Positions 55,853 through 64,000 of a DNA stretch of 64,000 bases are shown here, in pieces. This DNA comes from Trichosphaerium sp. ATCC 40318. Its lineage: Eukaryota > Discosea > Flabellinia > Trichosidae. The stretch is from assembly GCA_038496445.1 (NCBI GenBank), contig JALMLS010000216.1:372001-436000 (forward strand). The letters are read 5' to 3'. Every line of letters begins with the position of its first letter. Positions within the stretch are counted from its first letter, which is position 1. The translations under genes were made by a program, and so were the position numbers. Under the pieces are notes generated by a model. That model was not told the DNA's origin, made no database searches, and saw only the letters and a list, made by a program, of their open reading frames with translations.

Positions 55853-58140
55853 CTACGATCGTGAGGGTTGTATACCTTGAAGTGCAATAATGTAGTTTAC
55901 ACCAAGGGAAGGTTGATGGTTTGAAAACTGTTGTCCTTGTCCTGCGGATGCTGTGGTTCCAGTGACATCAACGGTAGCTTCAATAGTTGTTGTCGCACTT
56001 AAAGTACCTTGAAAAGACAAGTTATGACAAGATACCAAAGGATAGGGAGAAAAAACTATCATACGAACCTTTGTCAACTGTCAATCCTGATGTATCTACT
56101 CCAAGAGACAGGTTCACATTACCTGATGTACTGCCTATCACCCTATCCTCCTCCACTTTGATAGGACAACGCGCATTCAAAGATTGACAAGTGTCTACAA
56201 CTCGCACAAGATTAAATAGAGTGCCAGTAGAGCAAGGTGGTCCTTCTCCTGGAAGTCCTCTTGAAAGTGTTACGTCAGCTGTAACGTCCAAATTCAAGTC
56301 TACATTTGGATCACCAGTGATTGAAGCGCTTCCTGATATTGTGGGTTGACCTTCAATTGTTGTTGTAGCAGTGGTGAAGTCAACTGTTTGATCCATGGAT
56401 GATACTGAGTGTGAATGAGAAGGCATATTTACCTCAGCTAGAGTTGTACTAGCAGCTCCAAACTTTTCTCCCAATCGGATGCTTGGTAAATCTTGTATTC
56501 TCTTAGAAATCACATGTAGCGTCAAGTTGTACCTGGTGCTTTTTCAGCTGCGTGTACGGGTACTCTTCCACGAAGATCTGGGAGCCTAATGTGTGTAAAT
56601 ATCCTTTTATTTGCGCAAGTCTATCAAGTATAGTAACATTTTAAGAAGGCGGTACAAAAGGCAAGTAGTGTCAAAACAATGCCTTGCACAGGCTTCACCA
56701 TAACGTTGTTACTTTGCCAAAATTCGAGGCTTCAAGTGCTCAAAACGCTGCGACAATTGTGGGGTGATCAAATGCTGATTTTGGTAAGTTAACTCACGCA
56801 AAAGTGGTTCTACCATCGCCTCCATATGTAGGTCCAATCAGGCTGAACAAAGCCTCGTAATTTTGAGTTGCTACAATGGGAAAGTAGTAGCAACGTCTCA
56901 ACTTTAAATAACTTACCCAATGAGGGATAACCCGCAAAAATTTTTGGCTGGCTATCTCTATGTGGATAAGTCGCACATTTTTTTGTTCACTTATCTCTAT
57001 CATAAAATGCTTTCTTACTACTCAGCTCGTGACCACGTGCACAAAAAACTTTCCCAAACAACGTTTTGGGCAATGCAGGCATATGTTGAAAAGCATGAGC
57101 CTATTTTGTGGGCTCTTGAGAGATCACATGGTTTTTTAGCCAAAATGTTGGTCTTTACACTTTACCTTGATCTGGTTGGTATTGGCATGTCTCACTTACA
57201 CCAAAAAACAAAAAATTGGATCAAAATAGGCAACAATTCTGTACAACACAACGTGTACAAAATTAGAGAAGTTCTTTATGCCTGGGCAAATACAGTGCTT
57301 GTGGTGGGTACAGCCAGCAACTGGACAGCAGCAGCAAGGAACGTTAAGAAACCAGAACTACTTAAAGCTGTTAATTTATGGATGGATTCTTCAGACTTTA
57401 GGCTAACAGGCAAACACACCACATCTAGAAAGAGTGACCTATGGTCATACAAACTGAATGCTCCTGGAAGACGATACATGGCCATAATGGATGGAAAAGG
57501 CCATTTTCGAAAGATCTATGGTGGGTACTCTCCAAAGGTGTATGACAGCACATTCCTTGAGGTAATGCGAGAGCCCTTTACTAGGACCTTTGAAGGTGCA
57601 ACAATCATTGCTGACAACCACTTCAGAAAGGCACAGCAATACTTTAAAACTTTAACAATACATGCTAATTTAAAAGAACCACGGAATAGCACCAAGACAA
57701 AAACTGGGAGAAGTATCAAAGTACTCACTAAGGAACAGTGCAAGTACAATGCAGCTATCAAAACTCTCCGTGCACGAGTGGAGTGCCCATTTGGCCAGAT
57801 AAAGAATAAATTCAAAAAATTATCAAAAGCGTGGTTTGGGCCAGCCATCCAAATGGACTACCTTGTCTTTCTTGCAGCAGCTGTACACAACCTCACACGT
57901 TAAATAAAAGTTGGTTTTAGTCCAAAAGAGTTTTTTGTTGAGTCATGTGACAGGTACAAATAAAGTGGTAAAAAAAGCATAGAGATAGCCAGCCGAAAAA
58001 TTATGCGGGTTATCCCTCAATAGCTGACCATTACAAAACGCCCAACCTCTGGGCGCAAAATTGCCAGCAAACATTCTTATCTCTCCAATGAAAGGTTCAG
58101 ACGCTTGTGATACAATTAAACAGCTCAGCAAGACAGACAT
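55853..58140 (-). CDS. secreted tail-collar (microcystin-dependent-protein-like) protein, interrupted
   Basis: Exon 1 (58140 to about 58017) encodes a signal peptide (MSVLLSCLIVSQAS), then PFIGEIRMFAGNFAPRGWAF and CNGQLL, the opening of the phage tail-collar/MdpB family. The rest lies left of the transposon: ATQNYEALFSLIGPTYGGDG, RTTFALPDLRGRVPVHAAEK (collar signature), MPSHSHSVSS, tandem TTTIEGQPTISGSASITG-like strands, and the terminal NHQPSLGVNYIIALQGIQPS. Without the insert, the exon would read CTATTG-G|gtaagt, so the element landed two bases before the first donor splice site. With the insert, the frame runs into a stop, so this allele is probably broken or expressed only if the insert is removed. 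Confidence 0.78.
56919..56921 (+). repeat. left target-site duplication AAT
   Basis: AAT flanks the transposon on this side and again at 58019-58021, a 3-bp duplication as made by PIF/Harbinger elements. Confidence 0.7.
56922..56962 (+). repeat. left terminal inverted repeat
   Basis: Begins GAGGGATAACCCGC and ends GGCTGGCTATCTCTATG, matching the reverse complement of 57978-58018 except at about three central positions. Confidence 0.88.
57007..57903 (+). CDS. DDE transposase (DDE_Tnp_4 / Harbinger type)
   Basis: The frame is open from 56920, but that ATG is half target-site duplication, so the ATG at 57007 (MLSYYSARDHVHKKLS) is the better start, about 298 residues. Catalytic residues appear as LWMDSSDF (D), ATIIADNHF (D) and RARVECPFGQIKNKF (E), spaced about 76 and 55 residues, within the DDE_Tnp_4 pattern. 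An N-terminal helical region (VYKIREVLYAWANTVLVVGT) would bind the inverted repeats. The end, LVFLAAAVHNLTR, is typical. Codon use does not differ obviously from neighbours. Confidence 0.88.
   Translation: MLSYYSARDHVHKKLSQTTFWAMQAYVEKHEPILWALERSHGFLAKMLVFTLYLDLVGIGMSHLHQKTKNWIKIGNNSVQHNVYKIREVLYAWANTVLVVGTASNWTAAARNVKKPELLKAVNLWMDSSDFRLTGKHTTSRKSDLWSYKLNAPGRRYMAIMDGKGHFRKIYGGYSPKVYDSTFLEVMREPFTRTFEGATIIADNHFRKAQQYFKTLTIHANLKEPRNSTKTKTGRSIKVLTKEQCKYNAAIKTLRARVECPFGQIKNKFKKLSKAWFGPAIQMDYLVFLAAAVHNLTR
57978..58018 (-). repeat. right terminal inverted repeat
   Basis: Reverse complement of the left repeat; see the left terminal inverted repeat. It ends in CCCTC followed by AAT. Confidence 0.88.
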
Positions 58141-58525
58141 AATCTATTCGTTTTATCAGCTTTTGTACACGTGATAATTAGTTTAACTATCCAGTACCAA
58201 GAATTGAGGTGCCATGCTCTTGAGTTTAGTTGGATTTGAATAGATAGCTATCCAGTTTTGTTCAGTTAATATAGTAACGTGAGATATTCGCTAATTAGGT
58301 ATCTCTCGAAAATAAAAGTACAAAAGTTGACAAAAGTTAATGCTCTCTTGCTGCTGGAAGATTACGCGTAGTTAATGGGTGCTTGAAACAATGTTAATAG
58401 GCGATTTTGCAATCAAATAGTGTGGGTTTTTTTAGTATACATGTGTAGAGGTAAATTATTTACAAGCTTTGTTCAAAGATATCAAGAAAAAATGGCAAAA
58501 CGAAAAGTTTTTTTTCACAAATTAT
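58141..58525. other. intergenic region with CACGTG site
   Basis: About 385 nt upstream of the tail-collar start. CACGTG is at 58168-58173, 28 nt before its ATG. No gene is supported. Confidence 0.4.
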
Positions 58526-60673
58526 CTACTGCTCTCCACCCTTATCAGGCACATCCGAAACAACCATGCTAAAAAATATATATTAATACTTGTTCAAAAA
58601 TAAAAATCTATCAAACCACGTGTCAGATTTCAAGGTTCTCCAAAAAAGTTGAGAGAAAAAAAAAAGAAAAAAGAAAAAACCAACTTACTTCTGTAACAAT
58701 GATCTTATAACAGATATCTCTTGGTTAATAAATGTTTGTTGTAATGATAGTTGATTTAAACGTGAATCAAGCTTATTCAAAATAAGAGCTAAACATAATT
58801 TTGTAGTCTGTTGATCAGAAGACTCAATCAACTTTTGAATTAAGTCTTGATTATTCAATGAATTTGTGTTTGTGTTTGTAGTACTCTGTCCATTATTTAT
58901 ATTATTTTCATTACCCTGACCAATAAGAGAAGACAAAACATCTAGATTAAGACCTAAGTTATTAACAACAACTTTTTTCTTCTGCGGCCAAGTAGTCGTT
59001 GTATTTTCTTCCTGTCTTTGTCTTTTTTCTTTTGGTGTACTTTTTTCCTTCATTATTGATCCTTCCTCATCATTCATATCCTTACGCTTACGCTCCTTAG
59101 GTTTTCCTGGTACTGTAGATTGTTGTTGAGGTTTTTTAGATTTAACATTACCCGGTATATGTCGGACTTTTGACCAGCTTGAAAAATGTGTGCTTGAAAA
59201 ATTATGCTTTAAAGACGGAAGAGGAACTTTAGGTCTAGAGTCATTAAAATGGCTCCTACGCCTTCTTCTATGTTTAATAGGGTTCCTAGCTTGTCTACGC
59301 CTTGGATGGTTTTGTGATTGTGACGGTTTAGTTCTACCACGATCAGGTGAAGGTGAAGCGTTATTGATCTTTGCTTTTTTTGTTGCTTTTCCACGCTCTA
59401 TTAATTCTTTTTCTATGGCTCTCTAGAGATTGAAAAACTGCGTTAACACGGGTACCAGTATGTCAATCAAAACAAACATTCATTTCAAAAATCTTCCATA
59501 AAGAAGAAACCACAGACGACAGGCGTAAATGAACGCGTCAAATGTCAGGGTTGAAATGACAAGAAAAGTTTGAGAAAAATAATCGTACCTTAGCTGACTT
59601 TGCTGTCTTTTTCTCTGTTTTATCTTCTGGAGGTACAGTGAGTTTTGTTGGAGACTCTAAAGTAGGGTTTACGTTATCATTCACTTGAGAGTCCGATGGT
59701 TTTTTCTGAGAGAGTTTGTGGGCGAGTATAACTCGTTTTCCACTCCAAGCAGGTTTGCTAGGCGAGCTTTCAGTGCTACTTGGGGTTGTTTCTGGCTTTT
59801 GAGGCGATTTAGAGCAAAAAACTTCTTTTTGTTCTTGTTTTTCTTGTTTTGAATCATCATTCGTTGTACTAGATGGTTCTGCAAGTGATTCTGCGAGTGG
59901 TTCTGTTTTTGTAGATTCCTTAATTTTTGTTTGAGTTTCACCGACTTCTGTAGAAACTGCTTCAGCTGATTTTTTTCTACGCTTTTTGGGCTCTTGCTCT
60001 TGGCTCTTTTCGTTTGGCGAATTGCTGTTTGGTGATTCCTTCGATGAAGGTTCTTCAACCGACGAACGTTTTTTGCTTGGTTTCTTCTCCTCGACGCAGG
60101 TACTCGATGCTTTAGCCGGTGAACCTGTTTTGGCTTTTCTAGAATGGAATAAGGACAAAATCTACTCTAAGTCGAATAGCAAACAGTTTTAACGGCGCAG
60201 TGGCGTGTAATGCTGTGAATTAGTTTGATAGTTAAATTAAACTACGATTTGCTTTACCTGTCAACCCTACGCTTCTTCTTCGCTTTTACTTCCTTTTTTG
60301 GCGTTGTCTTGGTTGTTTTAGCGTTGTCAGGAGAGCCAAATCTAAAAAATATTTAATGGTTAGTTGATTGACACCTATTGTACCTGAATATTGTATTATC
60401 CGATGTACTCTGCTGTTGTGCCTAATGTATGCATTAACAATCTCGTGTAAAATGTGCAAAAAAGTTTCTAACGCTCTCCAAACGTACTGGTAACCCAAAG
60501 TGATACTTCTTTTCGAAATTGAATGAAAACTCTGATTGTTGGCGAATCTGGAGCTTACGCAACCTCTACCATAACTATTAGCTTCTCCGATATATTGATA
60601 GCGTTACCTGTATCGCTGCGGCTTTCTTGCGCAGCCTAGCAATCAAAACTTCACGGCGTTCTGTACTATTCAT
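58526..60673 (-). CDS. Lys/Ser-rich nuclear-type protein
   Basis: No family recognised. Start MNSTERREVLIARLRKKAAA, a short helix. Then basic and Ser-rich exons: DNAKTTKTTPKKEVKAKKKR, KKPSKKRSSVEEPSSKESPN, KKRRKKSAEAVSTEVGETQT, PSSTESSPSKPAWSGKRVIL, and a block with HPRRRQARNPIKHRRRRRSH. The last large exon has an amphipathic C-terminus (DLIQKLIESSDQQTTKLCLA, LILNKLDSRLNQLSLQQTFI) that could form a coiled coil. A gtaagt donor at 58685 leads to a final exon MVVSDVPDKGGEQ and a stop at 58526. It has many clustered basic nuclear signals, and a chromatin or RNA-linked role is likely. Confidence 0.6.
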
Positions 60674-60894
60674 GGGCGCAACGCCAAAACGGAAGTAGAT
60701 GAAAGGTTAATGCAAATTGTACTGAGATAACAAAGTATGGATTTTCGCTACCAAATTTAATTCAGAAAAGCAGACTTGTTAACACCTTTGTAAAACTATA
60801 AATCATAGTTTCTTAGTATCTTATTGAAGCTGTAGCTGCCGTCAAAACGTAACAATGCTTTGGTTGCACAGTTGTCAATTACAGTTGATTTATT

Positions 60895-61499
60895 TTATTC
60901 TGTGTATTCTTTACCCGTGAACGGACTTTCCTCAGACTCTGTACGACCTTCAACAGGCATAACACACATTACAGCACTTCCTCTACAAACCTAGTACATG
61001 ATTAGACAATTAAACGCACTGGAAAAAAAAAAAACAAAGCTGGGCGTGTACTGTTAGACCAATATCTCTGAATTCATCAAGTAGTCTATAAGGATCCTCA
61101 GGATCTTTAACATGCGTCAGATGGAATTTAAACGTGATTAGGAATAGTACCGCGTAAATATTCTCTTGTGTTGTCTAGCACCAAGTTGACGAGTGTATCA
61201 TATCTGTTAAGCGATTAGAACGTACGTGAGTACAGCGGATTACCCTTTTAGAGTGCCAATAACTAAAATACAAGTTAAAAAGGTGTTTATGCGAATCTAC
61301 GCGTCGGTTTGATGTTTATCACATTTGTAAACGATTTAGACAAGCAACTGATAAATTAGTTACGAAACATACCTTCTCTGCCTCCATTAAACTTTACTGA
61401 TATCTCTTTGTCGATGTAACCATTCAAATCCAATATTGGTTCTTTTCGCGTTGCCTACTCGAAAATTAACAAGTACTACACTTGCATGTTCATACCATT
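60895..61499 (-). CDS. LSM7: LSM7, U6 snRNP / mRNA-decay Lsm ring subunit
   Basis: LSm7 is one of the seven-subunit LSm rings: LSm2-8 binds U6 snRNA in the nucleus, LSm1-7 promotes mRNA decapping. Spliced exons give MATRKEPILDLNGYIDKEIS and VKFNGGREVIGTLKGYDTLV (Sm1 motif), NLVLDNTREYLRDPEDPYRL, LDEFRDIGLTVCRGSAVMCV (Sm2 with CRG) and MPVEGRTESEESPF. Sm1 (GxxxGxLxGxDxxxNLVL) and the RG-S-V-M end fit LSm7 closely. Exon 1 contributes only the ATG (61497-61499); the intron follows directly after it. The sequence upstream of that ATG is also open without a start. Confidence 0.9.
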
Positions 61500-61671
61500 G
61501 TGTAAAATGCCACTTCTTTTTTGCCAACACTTAATAAAACTGCTATTAAGTCCTCGTGCTTTCTGACAGGTCCAACACCGCTTTCAACAGCCCTACAAGC
61601 ATCGAGACATCATTTTGTACTAATTAACAACGTTCAACAGTTGTGATAGCATTAGTACATGAGCTTATAAG

Positions 61672-64000
61672 ATGGCGTATTCACACCAACAGCTCTTTGA
61701 AGGCCAGAACTTCTTCCTTTCAGAAGAATTGACTCTTGTTGAGCTGAACAGGATCAGAAAAGCTTTACATGACCATGGTGGTAACGTTGTGGACGTAGAG
61801 AGCGATAATGCAATAATTGTCATTCCTCGATTTTCTGAAGGGGTAAATATTATTTAACCTCTCACACGCATTAAAACAACGATGAACCAACGTACATAAC
61901 GTTTATATTAATTTTTGTTAGCACCATTTCGCCAGGCTTTATGAAACGGCTAAAAACGAGCAAGCCGACAATGGAGGGATTCTCTTCTTACCAACAATAG
62001 GTACAGAACCGTTTTATTATTTTTTTTCCGTTAAACAAGAGAATCCCAGCAACATTCATTTTTTTTGGAAGATTTATTTACACTTCTTCCAATAGAATCC
62101 GACCTCATTTTTGCGTACATAAAAGAAAACAGGCCTCTTAATCCTACTTTATTACCTCTATCTTCACATTGTCTCGAGGGATTCATAATTACATCAACAA
62201 ACCTCTCAAGTGACACGGTTCGGTTTTTTGTTTTAAATGTTACAAAAACAAAAAAAGATGATTTTTTTTTCTAGGAGCGTCTTTCTCTCATTTCGAAATT
62301 TTTGGGTGCAACGTATACACCAGATCTAATAGCTGGTACTACATGCCTTTTGACGACAGATCCAGTACAGCTCACTGATAAAATACGCGTAAGTTTAAAC
62401 AGGTTTTATTTCCATCAAAATCTGATCGATTAGTCATTTCTCGAGCTGACTGTCCTGTAGGAAGCCATTAAAACTGGTGTTCAAATAATTAAGTATACAT
62501 GGCTTACTACTTGTTGGGAGCATAGAAAGCGATTACGCTTAGCTAGTAAATATATATTGTGCACTCTTTTTAGAAATATGCGTATTTGTCCAAGTGGTCA
62601 AAAAGGTACTACTAACCTCTTCGAGTTAGAGTTATATTTGTGGTATACAATCACCACCTTATATTTGATTTAGACAGACATGCATTAGAAGAGTTGGTTG
62701 TCATAAATGGAGGAGAGTTTCACGCTGCTCTAACGAAAAAAACAGTCACACATTTAATAGTTGCGGTTAGTTTTTATCAAAGTACATTTTTGTCCTGCTT
62801 ACTATCTTTCCTTAGCCAGAATCAAAGGACTTTAGGACACATGCCAAATCAAAATACGCACATGCTAAATCGTGGAATATACCCGTCGCGCGAACAGAAT
62901 GGCTCTACGAGTGTGTTAAGCAAAAGAGTACGCGAAGCTATTTCACAAAAAACTGTTAACCACAATTTAGGGATTGTGGATATACAAGACTATTTGTATA
63001 CAGCTCCTGAAAATGGTGTTGAAACTAGTCAAACATCTACAGAGCGTAGTCTTATTATTGATGAGAACACGTACGTTCAGTTAATTGTTGAAAAACGAAA
63101 AAAATACCACTTTCTATCATTTTCTTCAATTTACATTTCCACGAACTCTTTTGCACCTCAATGCTTCTTCTCACTTCGAGTCTTGAATGTTGTGCTTTAG
63201 AGTAAGACTAATATTTGAAGCGTATTTATTTCAGTTTAAATTATTGTAGCTCATAATTTGCTCAAGCTAATTGTTGCTCTAGATCTGATTCAGTTCAAAT
63301 TAGAGGACAAAATAACTCACGATTACTTTCGTTTTTTGATAGTTGTCGGTTTTATCTTTGCGATTACAACGATAATGAACGTTACAGATACTCTAATAAT
63401 ATTGTTCATGGCGGTGGTCGTTGCGAGGATCGATTGACTAATGCTGTAACGCACATTATTGTACAAAACACAATTTCAAGGTGAGTGATGTTAGGATTTT
63501 TTTTGAAAATTATTTACACCCAATCAAGGAAAGATGCACAAACAATTAAGCATCTTGCAGTTCGACCTTACATTATAGATCATGCTTGGCTAATAAAAAG
63601 TCTCTCACAGTCAAAGAGGGTAGCTGAAAAAGGCTATGAGTTGAATGGTATGTTTTATTTTTAAGGAATTAACTTAATTTCTATGATTAGAATCATTGCT
63701 CGGTTTGGTGGAACCTGACAACAATCACATACAGAAATCAAATGTCCAACCAAACGCAAATCAAGGATTATCACATAATGTTCCAATCAGGAGCACAATG
63801 TTTGAAGAATTTGTATTTTTAATTAAGGATTTTCAGCCACGTGATGTACAACATTTATTATTTCATAAATGTCACTAATTATGTTTAGCTTGATAGACTT
63901 CAACGCGAATTAAGAGCTCAATCCGGAAAAGTGTACTTGGCAAATGATAATTATGAGCCTTCACAAATAAGTTACACAATTTGTCCTCATGGCACAGGTA
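61672..64000 (+). CDS. multi-BRCT protein, TopBP1/Dpb11/Rtt107-like (partial)
   Basis: Runs off the right edge. BRCT repeats bind phosphopeptides in DNA-damage and replication checkpoint proteins. Visible units: 61672-62030 (QLFEGQNFFLSEELTLVELN, RIRKALHDHGGNVVDVE, the first BRCT), about 62180-62560 (LEGFIITSTNLSSDTVRFFV, SLISKFLGATYTPDLIAGTT, KTGVQIIKYTWLTTCWEHRK, second), 62640-62940 (HALEELVVINGGEFHAALTK, THLIVAPESKDFRTHAKSKY, NIPVARTEWLYECVKQKS, third), about 63280-63630 (LLSFFDSCRFYLCDYNDNER, NAVTHIIVQ, PYIIDHAWLIKSLS, fourth) and a fifth beginning FEEFVFLIKDFQPR near 63800. The W-L-x-x-C/S endings are classic. Family placement by domain count only. Confidence 0.8.

Larger units (their letters stand above)
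56922..58018 (+). mobile_element. PIF/Harbinger-like DNA transposon, 1,097 bp
   Basis: Bounded by 41-bp terminal inverted repeats (56922-56962 and 57978-58018) starting GAGGGATAACCCGC and matching at 38 of 41 positions by eye, and by AAT duplications. It carries one intronless plus-strand ORF with DDE_Tnp_4-type motifs. It inserts antisense into the tail-collar gene. The high repeat identity and intact ORF point to a recent insertion. Classical Harbinger elements also carry a Myb-like second gene; none fits here, so if mobile it may use a partner elsewhere. Confidence 0.88.

Noticed and set aside
56920-57006. Transposase start at 56920
   Set aside because: The ATG is made partly from the target-site duplication, so it is not a property of the element; the ATG at 57007 is preferred.

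Overview
The window is nuclear DNA from a compact, AT-rich eukaryotic genome, probably a free-living protist. Nearly every gene is cut by short introns of about 35-100 nt with a recurring donor (gtacgt, gtaagt or gtgcgt) and an ag acceptor. AATAAA signals follow several stop codons. TAA, TAG and TGA all end genes, so the code is standard. The gene set (ESCRT subunits, an ORC subunit, LSM7, cyclophilin, many F-box proteins) is eukaryotic. I cannot fix the lineage. The repeat-rich F-box/LRR proteins and a secreted phage-type tail-collar protein would suit an amoebozoan or similar protist, but that is inference. I read exons from frame continuity, conserved motifs and splice signals, so gene ends are firmer than some internal exons.

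Left part (1-30 kb): a RUN-domain gene (-), a small membrane protein and an IST1-type ESCRT-III gene (+), a zeta-crystallin-type quinone reductase (-), a WD40 protein (-), a DNase I-fold phosphodiesterase (-), and the most striking locus, 11155-15046. This is one multi-exon gene joining six DWY/YP-W repeats, an EYQG-type nuclease-like domain and a complete ATP-dependent DNA ligase. A paralogue without the ligase lies at 22215-24496 (-). Between them sit a DUF4050-like gene, a zinc-finger protein and two F-box genes, one with LRRs. Further right come an unrecognised coiled-coil protein, tRNA-Asp and VPS28 (ESCRT-I).

Middle (29-50 kb): an NTF2/SnoaL-like protein, two unrecognised genes, a second F-box/LRR gene, ORC3 (-), a long gene with an N-terminal E2 (UBC) domain and a C-terminal U-box/RING-like domain, an unrecognised gene, a short F-box gene, a DUF1868-type 2H phosphoesterase, an SAM methyltransferase, a cyclophilin and a small unrecognised gene.

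Right part (50-64 kb): an Asn/Gly-repeat protein, an F-box plus MORN-variant repeat gene with a 216-bp higher-order repeat and a decayed end, a Cys-containing protein, another F-box gene, and a tail-collar gene split by a 1,097-bp PIF/Harbinger-like transposon (41-bp terminal inverted repeats, 3-bp AAT duplication, D-D-E transposase). The window ends with a Lys/Ser-rich nuclear-type protein, LSM7 and the start of a multi-BRCT protein that runs off the edge.

Themes: ubiquitin-system genes (six F-box-type genes plus the E2/U-box fusion), DNA replication and repair (ORC3, the nuclease-ligase, the multi-BRCT protein), and ESCRT (IST1, VPS28). There are no operons. Neighbours are often divergent, and a CACGTG palindrome lies close upstream of several starts.
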